From Macrothele yani (Eukaryota > Arthropoda > Arachnida > Araneae > Macrothelidae): a DNA stretch of 64,000 nt. The notes below the pieces were generated by a model that was not told the origin of the DNA, searched no databases, and saw nothing but the letters and a program-made list of their open reading frames with translations. The translations under genes were made by a program, and so were the position numbers. Location of the stretch: assembly GCA_039090855.1 (NCBI GenBank), contig CM077010.1, positions 43,170,905 to 43,234,904 on the forward strand. Direction: 5' to 3'. Of this stretch, positions 11,372 through 22,600 are shown in pieces (position 1 is the first letter of the stretch; the number at the start of each line of letters is the position of its first letter).

Positions 11372-12738
11372 GATGAAACATTGACCATCACAATGCTGGA
11401 ACATTTTGATGGAACGATGACCATCTCCATTCTGGAACATTTTAATAAAACGGTGACCATCACCAGGCTGGTACATTTTGATAAAATGATGACCATCTCC
11501 ATGCTGGAATATTATAATAAACCTATGACCATCACCATGCTGGAACATTTTGATGAAACGATGACCATTACCATAATGGGATATTTTGATAAAACGATAC
11601 CCATCATCATGCTGGAACATTTTGATGACATGATGACGATCATCATGCTGGAACATTTTGATAAAATGATGACCATCTCCATGCTGGAATATTATAATAA
11701 ACCTATGACCATCACCATGCTGGAACATTTTGATGAAACGATGACCATTACCATAATGGGATATTTTGATAAAACGATACCCATCATCATGCTGGAACAT
11801 TTTGATGACATGATGACGACATCATGCTGGAACATTTTGATAAAACGATGACCATCACCATGCCGGAACATTTTAATGAAACGATGACCATCGCCATGCT
11901 GGAACATTTTGATAAAGCGATGACCATCACCATGTTGGAACATTTTGATGACACGATGACCATTACCATGCTGGAACATTTTGATAAAACGATGACCATC
12001 AAAATATTCCATGCTGGAATATTTTGATGAAACGATGACCATCACCACGCTGGAACATTTTTATACAGCTATGCCCATCATCAAGCTGGAACATTTTAAT
12101 AAAACAATGACCATCACCAAGCTGGAAGATTTTAATAAAAGGATGACCATCACCATGTTGGAACATTTTGATAAAACGATGATCATCACCACGCTGGATC
12201 ATTTTAATAAAGCTTTGCCCTTCATCAAGCTGGAACATTTTAATAAAACGATGACCATCACCAAGCTGGAACATTTTAATAAAACGATGACCATCCCCTT
12301 GCTGGAACATTTTAATAAAACGATGACCATCACCATGCTGGAACATTTTGATGAAACAATGACCATCTCCATGATGGAATATTGTAATAAAACTATGACC
12401 ATCACCATGCTGGAGCATTTTGATGAAACAATGACCATCTCCATGCTGGAATATTTTAATAAAACGATGACCATCACCATGCTGGAACATTTTGATGAAA
12501 CGATGACCATCACCATGCTGGAACATTTTGAGGAAACGATGGCCATCTTCATGTTGGAATATTTTGGTAAAACGATGACCGTCATCATGCTGGAACATTT
12601 GATGGCATGATAACCATCAACATGCTGGAACATTTTCATAAAACGATGACCACCGCCATGCTGGAACGGTTTGATAAAGCGATGACCATCACCCTGCCGG
12701 AACATTCTGACGAAGCGATGACCATCACCAATAGCAGG
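11372..12738. repeat. 36-bp minisatellite, about 38 copies
   Basis: The unit is twelve triplets long; a typical copy begins ATGACCATCACCATGCTGG and ends TTTTGATAAAACG. Because 36 is divisible by three, long frames appear on both strands: a plus-strand repeat MTITMLEHFDKT and minus-strand repeats such as FIKMFQHGDGHR, up to about 200 codons. A five-unit (180-bp) block at about 11,485-11,660 is duplicated almost exactly at 11,665-11,840. Single-base deletions such as the one near 11,818 break the frame. I read it as a satellite, not a gene. Confidence 0.93.
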
Positions 12739-12912
12739 CCCGGATGTGGCCAGTCGTTCGAGCTGGAACGGAGCCCGGGTGAAGCATGGCTGCTGCACCT
12801 GCTCCACAATGCTATCCTATGTCCTCCATGGAATCAGTGACCCCAAATTAGGAACTAGTGTGTTCCTGTAACCTGTGTCCCTAAGAGTTTCTCACTGTGG
12901 TCGTTCAACTCT
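12739..12912 (+). mobile_element. Highly diverged SINE-1 copy
   Basis: Recognisable pieces in order are AGCCCGGGTGAAGCATGG (head end), TCCATGGAATCAGTGACCCC (body) and CTCACTGTGGTCGTTCAAC (tail). It abuts the 36-bp minisatellite and is much older than the other SINE-1 copies. Confidence 0.65.
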
Positions 12913-14877
12913 GATACTGAAAAGAAATCTCAAGAAAAAGGATAAAAGTGTTGAGTAAACGATTATGTTAAATGGAGTCAACATATTGTAAATCAAGTAA
13001 ACACATTAAAAGATATGCTATTACTCTTCCCGTTCATCAGCACCTTAGTGTCCATTCCCCTTTGAAACAACAAAACGACAGTATATATTCTGGTAGATGG
13101 CAGTCCCCGATATTTTAAACGTTCTTACGCCCCTTAAGGTATAAAATGTCGTGTAGAGTTTTTAGCTTTTAATAGCACTAGTTTAACTGATTAGCTAATG
13201 TTCTTTGAACACTTTATAGATAATTCTGTTGCGCATACAGTACCTTAACACTTCTGGAATAACTAAGCAAATACTAACGGCCAGGTATAAAGAATCAGCA
13301 AACTACTTATGTCAATGCAACTGTTTATTCTCCACGCACTGAAAAGTGAGATCATTACATTCATTCATTCGCACAGCTGACACATAGCTTCTATCAACAT
13401 ATCATTTTTAATAAGATAGCTGCAACACTTTTTCGTTGATTCACCTAATTTTGCAGTAATAACAAGCTATTCCAGTATTTGTTCTCCACATCTACACACA
13501 TCCACCGCTCTTATTCACATTCAACATCATCTGTTTATTATTTTTTGCACTGACTCACTGTCAGTGTTGCCAAATTTTAGAAGCTATTAGGGGAAGTAAT
13601 ATGCCGTTCAGTGAGAAAATCTTAAACCAAAGAGTAACATAATTTACATAAGAAACTCAAAAGGTAGCTAATTTAGTGATGTACGTAACAACAGTCTTCG
13701 TGGTTCATGTTTTTTAGCTTAATTAGCTCGTCAACAAAAGCCCACCGACTGTTGTGGTTTCTGCAACCTCGGGTCTACGACACCAGGATTAATAAGTTTT
13801 CTGTTTATGCCGGTATAGACAATAAGCCCACAGGCTGTTGTGATAACTTCAGTTTAGGGCTTGCGGTAACATATACTACATAAGTCCTAGACTAAAACAG
13901 TATTCGCAAAAGCTCACCTACTGTTGCATCATTAATCTAAAACCTTTGGGTACACTCACCACAACAATCCTTGCCTAAGACTACAAACGAATGCTGAGTA
14001 TCCGTAGTGGTATCTTCAATCGAAGTCCAAAACATTCAAAGCTAGGTGCGGTAAATTACTGCTTACTGGCAGAAAACGACAAATTATAAATGGATGAAGA
14101 GACAGCCTGAAATTTGCATGAGAAGCACACGACCTTCGTGTTGACCTCTTTACAGGTAGTGGTCCAGCACTTCGGAAAATTCAAAATCCTTTACTACCCA
14201 GAACAATTTAATTTTCAAAGTTTCTGCATAATTGGCATCCATTAATAAGGTAAAATATTCTGAAGAATAGCTGAGTTCTCCGAACTATAATTTCAAACTC
14301 AATAGCAATCTTTCACGCAAAGGGAAATTCCAGACGTACTGTACTTTTACAACGCTTACAACAGAGACAGATTACTACTTATCTTTTTTTTTTTAATCTG
14401 CAGAAGAGTTTAGAGCTATTTCGCGATATAGCAGTGAATTCTCAAGTTAATGCAAACGCTCACAATGATTTAAATCACTATATGCAAGAGAACACAGTTT
14501 TGTTGTAATGTTTTTGTTTTCATGTGTAATTATACCTGAGTTACAATTTTAGCAGTTTCGAAATGTCTGGATCAGCTAAAAACAGAGTCCTGAGTCTTAG
14601 TAAATGCTGTTTGAGAAACTGTCAAACTCTGAAATCTCATTTGTTTGTTCAAAATCCCTGGCGCAAGGGCATGTGCAAGTCAAACGCAGAAAATAAATAC
14701 CCAAAAAGATCGGATGGAGCGGTTGTAAAACATTTTGAAATATCAATTTTCACAAATATTCCTTATGCATTATAAGTGTTTTTCTCCAAGAAATTTACGT
14801 ACCAAGGAATATCGTCATTAAGTTGTCTTACGACATAGATACAAAAGGAAGACTTAAAGCTTTTGCTTAACAGGGTG
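12913..14877. other. Unassigned AT-rich DNA, 2 kb
   Basis: No transposon ends and no motif-bearing frame. A 70-codon plus-strand frame at 14,563-14,775 has no recognised domain. Three loose copies of AAGCCCAC plus CTGTTGTG recur at about 13,738, 13,829 and 13,911, suggesting an old short tandem repeat. Unique host sequence is possible here. Confidence 0.4.
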
Positions 14878-15187
14878 GCGTAATATTTTTTCAATTTACT
14901 CATTGCAGTATTGACGCAGAAGTAATGAAATTATCAAGCCAATTTGAGAAATAAATTTAAGAGAACATTATTATTTGTGAGGTCCCGCGAATAGAAAAAT
15001 AAGGATAGCATACGCTCTCCCTTTCTTTCTTTCTTTCTTTCTTTGCGTAATATATAATATATTTTTTTCATTTTAGTCATTGCATTATTGAGGTAAAAGT
15101 AATGAAATTATCAAACCGATTTGAGAAATAAATTAAAGAGAACTTCATTATTACTTGTCAATCCCCGCGAATCGAAAAATAAGGGTG
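14878..15187. repeat. Tandem duplication, about 167-bp unit
   Basis: GCGTAATAT at 14,878 and again at 15,045 starts two similar units that share AAGTAATGAAATTATCAA and CCCGCGAAT. Unit 1 ends in TACGCTCTCC plus a CTTT run. Unit 2 is interrupted before that point by RTE copy C, and its missing end reappears at 17,796 beyond the LINE. Confidence 0.8.
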
Positions 15188-17795
15188 GCATCATCATCAT
15201 CATCATCATTGTCAACCATTATCAATCCACTGCTGGACGAAGGTCTCCCCAAGTTTCCTCCACAACGGTCTGTCTTGTGCCAGTCTCCTCCATGTCACCC
15301 CTGCATACTTTCGAATTTCATCCACTAATCTCCCATGTGGTCTTCTTCTGGGTCTTTTCCTGTCCCTTGGAATCAAATCTAAAATTTCGGCTGTCCATCG
15401 ATGATCTGTCCTTCTTGCAGTATGTCCAGCCCATTGCCATTTCAGGGATTTAACTCTGATCATGATGTCTTCCACTCTTGTCATTTTTCGGATCCACGAG
15501 TTCCTCTTCTTATCTCTCCTGGTTACACCAAGTATGCAACTCTCCATGCTGCTTTGAGTTGTCTGCAGCCTTTGTATGTCTCTCTTAGTTAAAGTCCACG
15601 TCTCTGCACCATACGTAAGCACTGGAAGGATGCATTGATCAAATACTTTTCTTTTAAGACATAATGGCATATTGCTCTTGAAAATTATGCTGTTTCTTCC
15701 AAAAGCTCTCCAGGCAAGTTTTGTACGCCGATTAATTTCTTCATCAATGTGACCCTCACTTGATATCTGCTGTCCAAGATAAACGTACGTATCTGTTATC
15801 TCCAGCTTTTCTCCATCAATCCATAAATCTTCATTTCTTGTAAAAGCATTGAACATCACCTTTGTCTTCTGAAAGTTCATTTTTAATCCCACTTCTTTAC
15901 TCTTGTCAGCAAGTTCCTGGATCATACTCTGCAGCTCTGCTGGGCTAGTTGCAAAAATGACTACGTCATCAGCAAAACGAAGGTGGGTTAGATAATCTCC
16001 ATTAATCTTTATCCCCTTGTTTTCCCAGCTCAGTGACTGAAAAACACCCTCCAATGTGGCATTAAAGAGCTTCGGAGATATGGTGTCACCTTGTCTCACT
16101 TCCTTTCCAATTTTTATGTGTGTTGTATTTTCAAACAGCCTAATCTTTGCACTTGCATTTTCATAGATGTTATTAATAATATTAATGTATGCATCTTCAA
16201 TACCGCAGGTTTTCAGAGCCATTGTAACTGCTGATGGTTTCACCGAATCAAAGGCTTTTTCATAATCGATAAAAGCCATGCACAATGGAAGTTCATATTC
16301 CCTCGCTCTTTCAATTAGTTCTCTCAGCACATGGATATGATCTATTGTGCTGTAGCCACTCCTGAATCCAGCTTGTTCTCTCGGTTGAGCCATGTCCAGT
16401 GTTACCTTCAAGCAGTGTGAAAGAACTTTAGTGAAGATTTTATAAACTACTGATAGGAGGCTGATAGGTCTGTAGTTTCCGAGATCCTCAATGTCACCTT
16501 TCTTATGTAGCAGGATCATTGTAGCGGTGTTCCAATCCTCAGGAATCTTTCCTTCATTAAGGCATCGAGTGAAAATTTGGGCGAGTACTGTTTCGATTTC
16601 TCCACTTGCTTCTTGTATGATGTCTACAGTAATTCCATCTTCTCCTGGAGCTTTTCCCCGCTTCATATTCTTGATTGCATGTGCAACTTCTGCTGGAAGG
16701 ACTGGAGGTACTCTGGTACTGGTATCTTTCATGATGTCTGGAGTGCATGTATCATCCCTTTCATATAATTTGGAGTAGAAATCTTTCACTCTTGTCAAAA
16801 TTTCGCCTCTATTTCTTGTTACAGAACCATCTTCGTTTCTCAGTGCCATAATCTGTTTTCTTCCCTTACTGAGATGTCCCTTTGCTATCTTTAGGCTTTG
16901 GTTGTTTTCAATTGCTTTCCTCACTAGTTCACAGTTGAATTTTCTTACGTCTTCAGTGATACTTTTTCGTACTGTCTTGCATAGCTCTATATATTCCACT
17001 TTGGAAGTCACATCTTCTTTAGTTGTCCTCATCTCTCTTCTTTTTTGCATCAACATTTTCGTTTTTCCTGATAATTTATTTACATGCAACTTGTTCTTAG
17101 ACCCAGCTAATTTTGTTGCTGTTTCCATAAGAGCTTTGGTTACTTTTCTGTTAACTTCAGAGATGTCCACTTCTTCCGATGTTAGGCCTTCTAAAGCAGA
17201 GAACCTGTTCTTCAGTTCCAACTTGAAGGTATTATGGTGTTTTTTAAGGTTGGTTATGTCAATAGATTTTGTTTGTCTTATGAGCTTGCCACGTTGAAGT
17301 TTAGTGTTGAGGTGCATCTTACATCTCACCAATCTATGGTCACTACCTGTGTTGAACTTGTTTAGCACACTGCAGTCTTCTATGACGAATTTTTTGTTAC
17401 ACATAATAAAATCAATTTCACTTGTCGTCCCATTTGGATGTCTCCATGTCCATTTCCTGTGTGGCTTTTTCTTGAAGAAGGAGTTCAAGATGAAAAACCC
17501 TTCTGCCTCTGCAAACTCAACGAGAGTATTTCCACGCTGGTTTCTGTTGCCGTGACCGAATTTACCTACTGAAGTTTCATTCTGTTGCCGTTGCCCTATT
17601 TTTGCATTGAAATCTCCCATAATTATTTTCAAGTGCTGCTTACCTTTATTATTTAGATGACAAATTTCCTCATAAAATTCTTCAATTTCTTCTTCAGGAT
17701 GACTTGTGGTGGGTGCATAAGTTTGAATAATCTGAGCCTGGTATCTTCTCGAGAGTTGGATAACAAGCCGTGCAGCTCTGTCAGAGGAACTTTAT
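15188..17795 (-). mobile_element. RTE LINE copy C, 5'-truncated, frame intact
   Basis: The 3' (ATC)n tail lies at 15,189-15,210 and similarity to copy A stops at about 17,795. The insertion splits a tandem unit: sequence left of the LINE ends GGGTGGCA and sequence right of it resumes TTATACGCTCTCC, matching ATAGCATACGCTCTCC in the intact neighbouring unit. Truncation at the 5' end is typical of LINE insertion. Confidence 0.92.
15212..17795 (-). CDS. RTE endonuclease-reverse transcriptase, N-terminus missing
   Basis: The frame is open for about 861 codons from the truncation point (first internal ATG at 17,632) to TGA at 15,212. It retains IMGDFNAKIG, WTWRHPNGTTSEIDFI and SDHRLVRCK of the endonuclease, then NYRPISLLSVVYKI, EQAGFRSGYSTIDHIHVL, MAFIDYEKAFDSV and LRFADDVVIFATSP of the reverse transcriptase, and the C-terminal WTAEILDLIPRDRKRPRRR region. 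It reads glutamine where copy A has TAG at position 5,375, and a sense codon at the other stop. About 120 N-terminal endonuclease codons and the promoter are gone, so it is unlikely to be autonomous despite the clean frame. Confidence 0.9.
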
Positions 17796-17808
17796 ACGCT
17801 CTCCAATT

Positions 17809-17812
17809 TCTT

Positions 17813-17854
<42 letters not shown>

Positions 17855-17911
17855 CTGTCTCCCTCTTTTTCTTTCTTTCTTTCTCTCTTCTTTTTATCAT
17901 TCTTTCTTTTT
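17809..17911. repeat. CTTT and CT-rich microsatellite
   Basis: A pyrimidine-rich run on the plus strand, the same type as the CTTT run in the 14.9-kb tandem unit that RTE copy C interrupts. Confidence 0.85.
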
Positions 17912-17970
17912 TTCTTAGTCGAAGTAGCCGGCATTCATACATAGCGAATCTGGAGAATCTGGAGGTAATA

Positions 17971-18520
17971 CAGGGTGATTCATAAAGAAGTATACAGTTT
18001 CAACGCACTATAAAACAAGAACAATGTAAGATATTTTATGTCACCTTTAACAGAATTGTAGGGGAATATTTCAAGTTTTTTTAGAGACAGTCACAGATGT
18101 TCTATGTGTGCACCCTTAGTCACACGACCCACATTGAGCAGGTAATCCATTTCCTCCCAAACGCGAGGTAGGACTTTTTGCACAAACACCCCGTAGTTTT
18201 AAATTTTTTATGCCAATCTTAGATAGATTTTCTGGTTGGAGGTTTTTTTCCGAATCGTGATCGAAAGTGCCGTTGCACAACAGTTACAGATTCCATTTTG
18301 CTCAATTCAAGAACACAAAACGCCTTCTCCACTGCAGATGCTGCCATTTTGACTGACTAATCACGTGACACGCAGACTATCGCCTACGTCACTTCTCTCA
18401 GTAGCGAGACATAAGCTTTATGAGTACATCTAGCTAACGGTTCGCAGATGTGGTCCGTGTCTTCAATTGTTCATGTTTTATAGAGCGTTGAAACTGTATA
18501 CTATTTTATGGATCACCGTG
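17971..18520 (-). mobile_element. Mariner-family MITE with transposase scars
   Basis: TA flanks and TIRs beginning CAGGGTGATTCATAAAGAAG and CACGGTGATCCATAAAATAG bound 550 bp. On the minus strand the ATG at about 18,344 begins an N-terminal block (KAFCVLELSKMESVTVVQRH) with a stop after PPTRKSI. It is then joined, out of frame, to a C-terminal block RVWEEMDYLLNVGRVTKGAH ending IEHL and stop. The catalytic core is deleted. The closest relative in the window is the longer element at 56,189-57,099. Confidence 0.88.
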
Positions 18521-18638
18521 TAATTAATTCTCGTGATTGCTCGGCGGCGCAGAATATCAATGAATGAAATACGGGATTACACCATACAAAACAAATTTGG
18601 AAGATGCGAATCCGTTTATTGGTGTAAATAGGACATGG

Positions 18639-18868
18639 GCGCTCCCGGAGGCGCAGTGGTTTAAGCGATGGCTTCTGACCATTCTTCCGGAAGGAGTCCG
18701 GGTTTTAATCCCGGTGAGGCATGGATGTTGTGTTTGTCTTACGGCACTGGCTGTCTCTCTTCCCTGGAACCAGTGGCCTTAAATTAGGGACGGGTGACTG
18801 CTTATAGCCCATTGAGTTGCTCACGGTGGTCGTTAAACCTTCAATCAAAAAATAAAAAATAAAAACAT
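18639..18868 (+). mobile_element. SINE-1 copy in a palindrome arm
   Basis: The tRNA-like head (GGCGCAGTGG), a slightly mutated B-box region (GGTTTTAATCCCGG), the body and the GGTCGTTAAACC tail with an A-rich end are all present. GACATGG at 18,632-18,638 and 18,869-18,875 is a probable target duplication. Confidence 0.85.
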
Positions 18869-18915
18869 GACATGGATTATAAGTCAGATAATATCCGTAA
18901 ATTTGAAAATTTCGT

Positions 18916-18960
18916 CATCCTGTAGCGGGAATCGAACCCGCGTCTCCCGAATAGCGCCCG
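18916..18960 (-). other. tRNA-like 3' half in left palindrome arm
   Basis: On the minus strand it reads CGGGAGACGCGGGTTCGAT and then TCCCGCTACAGG, which gives a T-arm and acceptor-like end. The 5' half is degenerate. It is the inverted partner of the copy at 19,063-19,138. Confidence 0.5.
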
Positions 18961-19062
18961 GGAATGGATTGTAAACTCCAGATTCGCTATATAGGAATGC
19001 CAGTTACTACGACTAGCGATTACCCTGATGGTTTTAATAAATTATTCGGAAACTTGAAACTT

Positions 19063-19138
19063 GGTCGTTCAGGGTGGTGTATCGGTAGCATACTCGGACG
19101 CCAACCGGGAGACGAGAGTTCGATTCCCGCTTGAGGAC
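19063..19138 (+). other. tRNA-like sequence, GCC in the anticodon position
   Basis: An A-box-like GGTGTATCGGTAGCAT is followed by an anticodon arm CTCGG-ACGCCAA-CCGGG, which puts GCC (glycine) in the loop, and by a T-arm with GTTCGATTCCC. The acceptor ends pair over about six of seven positions. Its location in an inverted repeat makes it a tRNA-derived repeat rather than a working tRNA gene. Confidence 0.45.
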
Positions 19139-19289
19139 GACGAAATTTTCGAGTTTTCGGATATTATCTGACTTAACGTCTGTGTCATGTTTACACCAAT
19201 AAACGGATTCACATCTTCCAAATTTGTATTGTACAATGCTGTATTCCTCGTATTTCATTCATTGATATTTCGTTCATTGACACCTAGTC

Positions 19290-19845
19290 GTATTCATGGA
19301 CGAGTTTTGCTTCTGTATCAACGTCGACGATTGGCGATTCATGATATGAAGACGGCGTGGTTGGCTGCCTGCCGTTGCCATGCGTTAACGTCATAGGGCT
19401 CCTCGGCTTTGGTGTCATGTTTTGGGGCGCTATCTTTTGCAATAGCCGTTCACAACTCGAACGCAAAGTGGGTACAATGGCATCAAGACGATACGTCCAT
19501 CAGGTGCTGCAGCTGGTTTGTTGCGGTATCTTCGTGTCATCCGGATTCCCACTTCCAACAAAACAATGCTCTCCAGCACACTGCCATCCCCAGCAAACAG
19601 TGCTTATAAGGCATCCAGGTGCTTCCCAGAACGGCACGATTTCCAGACCCAACACATAACGTGTGGAAAGTTATTGGCAGACGACTTAATGCTTCTGCAC
19701 TGCCTAGTCGCAATGTCGCTGAATTGTGGACGCAGGTCAACGGCGCGTGGTCAGCGTTACCTCAAAATAGCAGCTTAGGATTTTTTTCACACGATTTCAC
19801 GCCGCTAGCATGGCCATTCCATATTATACTGCCTGCTGGCCCATT
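19290..19845 (+). pseudogene. Tc1-like transposase, decayed C-terminal half
   Basis: Successive frames show GVMFWGAIFCNSRSQLE, the second aspartate region reduced to TKQCSPAHCH-like sequence, LPRTARFPDPTHNVWKVIGR around the third catalytic site (the PIE motif is lost) and SRNVAELWTQVNGAWSALPQ. The fragment has frameshifts and no visible TIRs. Confidence 0.75.
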
Positions 19846-19849
19846 GCAT

Positions 19850-20069
19850 TTATGTATTTCCTCATAAATGAAATCACTTCCTTGCCACCTATTTGTCTAC
19901 ATGTGTGGTACGTTTCGTATCATTTCGTGCATTTCTTCACAGCGCGGCAATTTTTTTTGTATCAAGCTGTGCATTTGGGACATAAATTATTACTTCATAA
20001 GGTACGATACTTTTAGTAATAGGACTTTAATGCACGACTCTGCATGTTTTTAAACTGCAATATAAATTC
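19850..20069. other. Unassigned spacer
   Basis: AT-rich sequence with no motif or repeat that I could place. Confidence 0.4.
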
Positions 20070-20515
20070 TGTGACGTATACTGTAATTTAACTTTCCTTT
20101 TTAATTTCTTTCTCTATGTAAATTTGAGTTCATTCTCCTCTAGCGTTTTTCAAACTTAACGAGATATCTTCTCTCTCGCAAGAGTATGGTTGGCAACACC
20201 TTGAGGTCGGAACGTATGACATGTGTATATGTCCGATGACAACTGAACGTTATGTAATGTTTGAGCAGCAAGAAAAGTTTGGAGACAGGTTGTGGAAGTT
20301 ACAATGTTAATTGTGGAAGAAACATTGTCTAATTAAATTTTTGAGCTATTTGCAGGCTGTGTGTTATATTCTAGGGTTGGTATTGTTTCGTTAACCAAGT
20401 GTTACTCTTATCAACTCCCGTCCGTTTGATTAAGATAGTAATATAAAAAAAGAGCTGTAGTTACGTCTTGTTGAAGTACCAAAGTATTAGTGGCTGAATA
20501 AATACCAATCGTAAG
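20070..20515 (+). repeat. Dispersed repeat, possible LTR
   Basis: It shares TGTGACGTATA, CTTTCCTTTTTA, TTTCTTT, AACGNGATATCTT and TTGGCAACAC in order with 29,738-30,080. Both copies end near an AATAAA-containing stretch followed by CGTAAG. A start with TG and a poly-A-type signal near the end would suit an LTR, but target duplications and a partner were not found. Confidence 0.35.
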
Positions 20516-20530
20516 TAACCTTTTTTCGAC

Positions 20531-21165
20531 GTTTACTTGAATGATTGCTGTTTCATTGTAGGTGAAGTTTTTATGTAGTGTTCAGTAAGCTCTGTCTACG
20601 CGAACATTACAAGCTGACATACGTTTACTTGAATGACTCTTGGTTCACTGTAGGTGAAGTTTGTATGTAGTGTTTAGTCAGCTCTGTCTACGCGAACATT
20701 ACAAGCTGACATATGTTTAATTGAATGACTCCTGGTTCATTGTAGGTGACGTTTTTATGTAATGTTCAGTCAGCTCTGTCTACTCAAAAATTACAAGCTA
20801 ACATACGTTTACTTGAATGACTCCTGTTTCACCGTAAGAGAAGTTTTTATGTATAGTGTTCAGTCAGCTCTGTCTACGCGAACATTGCAAGCTGACATAC
20901 ATTTACTTGAATTACTCCTGGTTCACTCTAGATGAAGGTTTTATGAAGTGTTCAGTCAGTTCTGTCTACGCGAACATTATAAGTTGGCATACGTTTACTT
21001 GAACGACTTCTGTTTCACAGTAAGAGGTTTTAATGCAGTGTTCAGTTAGCTCTGTCTACGCGAACATTGCAAGCTTACATACGTTTACTTGAATAACTCC
21101 TGTTTTACTGTAGGCGAAGGTTTTATGTAGTGTTCAGTCAGCTAAACTTAAACGAATATTACAGC
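20531..21165. repeat. 92-bp tandem repeat, seven copies
   Basis: GTTTACTTGAATGA recurs at 20,531, 20,623, 20,715, 20,807, 20,901, 20,993 and 21,083, a period of 90-94 bp. Each unit also contains GTTCAGTCAGCTCTGTCTAC and GCGAACATTACAAGCTGACA or close variants. Confidence 0.93.
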
Positions 21166-21470
21166 TCTGCGACAGAGAATGTTAGTGTTTTCGTAAATTA
21201 GCACACGGATGACCATTATGTAATAATAACTACTGTAGCTTTAAAATTATCAAAACTTAGCAGATGTCAGAATGAGTCATTTTGCCCTTTTTGCTTGAGT
21301 ATCATTTTCTTAAACTGCAACATAAGCTTTGCGATAGAGAGTTTTACATACATTAGCAGAGAAATGAACATTATTTAATAGTAAACAGTTTTAAAAACAT
21401 TAAAAGTTTGCAGACTTCAGAATGAGCCATTTTACTTCTTCGCCTGAGTATCAGAGTCTTTTCTAAGGGT
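21166..21470. repeat. Two-copy tandem repeat, about 162 bp
   Basis: GCGACAGAGAATGTT at 21,169 and GCGATAGAGAGTTTT at 21,331 start two diverged units. Both contain GCAGATGTCAGAATGAG-like and GAGTATCA segments. Confidence 0.75.
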
Positions 21471-21521
21471 TGTTACTTAAGATTTCGTTTTCCTAGACCA
21501 ATCAACTTGAGGATGCCTTTC

Positions 21522-21752
21522 TGGCCGCCCCGGTGGCGCAGTGGTCTAAGGCGTTGGCCTCTGATCATTCGTCCGTAAGGGGTCCGGGTTCGAATCCCGG
21601 TGAGGCATGGATGTTGTGTTTGTCTTACGGCATTGGCTCTCTCCCTTCCCTGGAACCAGTGACCCTAAATTAGGGACGGGCGACTGCTTATAGCCCATTG
21701 AGTTGCTCACGGTGGTCGTTAAACCTCCAATCAAAAAAAAAAAAAAAAAAAA
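21522..21752 (+). mobile_element. SINE-1 copy, best preserved full-length
   Basis: It starts CCGCCCCGGTGGCGCAGTGG (A-box region), has B box GGTTCGAATCC about 45 bp further on, the body, the tail ACGGTGGTCGTTAAACCTCC and an A run. GATGCCTTTC at 21,512-21,521 and 21,753-21,762 is a perfect target duplication. It is a good reference copy for the family. Confidence 0.95.
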
Positions 21753-21762
21753 GATGCCTTTC

Positions 21763-22319
21763 ATTATATTGCTATTAAATTTGAAAATAAGTCTTGCTCA
21801 GTATCTCCATAGCTTTCTTCAGAATTATGCTTATCCTCTCATGTGTCCAAATAAGCTTTCTCCGGAATTCTCGCTACTGCTCGGGAAATTAATCTGGTTA
21901 GTTACTGATAATTGGTGCGTATTTTTTCCTGTCCCCAGTTGCTTCAGTTTTGATTCTTATTCCTTGTGATAACCTGCAGATACATGGGTAATGATCCTTT
22001 TTAGGTTAATATGAATAACGTTCCCGCTCCCGGAAAGCTACTGCTTCATTTGCAGTAACTCTCTTTCAATGAATTTCCTCATTGGAATCATGATCTTCCT
22101 GACACAGTAAATGTTTCATTTTGTTTGTTATCTTCCACATGGCCAGCACAATCGCCATATTTCCCTTCACTGAGGAAGGCATCAGAAAGCGCAACAAAAT
22201 ACTAGTCTGGAATGGCAAGATATTTTATATTCGCTCCATTGATTACCATTTTAATTAAAAAGATAGCAAACGAGTGCAAAGAAATACACTGAAATCTTAA
22301 AAAAAAAAAAAGAAAAGAA
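21763..22319. other. Unassigned AT-rich DNA
   Basis: No supported feature. An A run at 22,300-22,318 abuts the next transposase remnant. Confidence 0.4.
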
Positions 22320-22600
22320 AATTGGGATACCTCTCTGGCGCTGCATTGGTCCTCCTCCCTCGCAATCGGACAACGGCAGCAACGCCACTGGACATGGACT
22401 CCACCAGCTCTCTGTAGTACAGTGCTGACAGAGTAAAACATGCATCCTGAAAACCGTCCCACAATTCCGTGATATTCGCCGGTGGAGGATTCTTGTCATT
22501 GACGGAACGTTGAACAGCCCCAAATGTGTTCGATGGGGTTTGAATCCGGCAAACGAGGAAGCCGGAGTAGCAGAATGCAGACGTACGCAAGTAGGCAAGT
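22320..22600 (-). pseudogene. Tc1-like transposase C-terminal fragment
   Basis: Minus strand: LPDSNPIEHIWG, the third catalytic region, is followed after a frameshift by PPPANITELWDGFQDACFTL and ESMSSGVAAVVRLRG, a recognisable Tc1 tail. No TIRs were found. Confidence 0.75.

Larger units (their letters stand above)
18553..19270. mobile_element. Palindromic element with tRNA-like arms
   Basis: The left arm (18,553-18,955, interrupted by a SINE) and the right arm (19,105-19,270) are inverted copies sharing AATATCAATGAATGAAATAC, TTTACACCAATAAACGG and GATATTATCTGACTTA. Each arm carries a tRNA-like 3' half with a B box (GTTCGATTCCCGC). The arms are about 165-175 bp and the centre about 150 bp. No transposase is encoded. 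Confidence 0.75.

Noticed and set aside
11327..12840. Long frames on both strands (up to about 200 codons) as repeat-protein genes
   Set aside because: They follow directly from a 36-bp tandem repeat whose unit is a multiple of three. Frames are broken by single-base deletions and no promoter or domain supports a gene.
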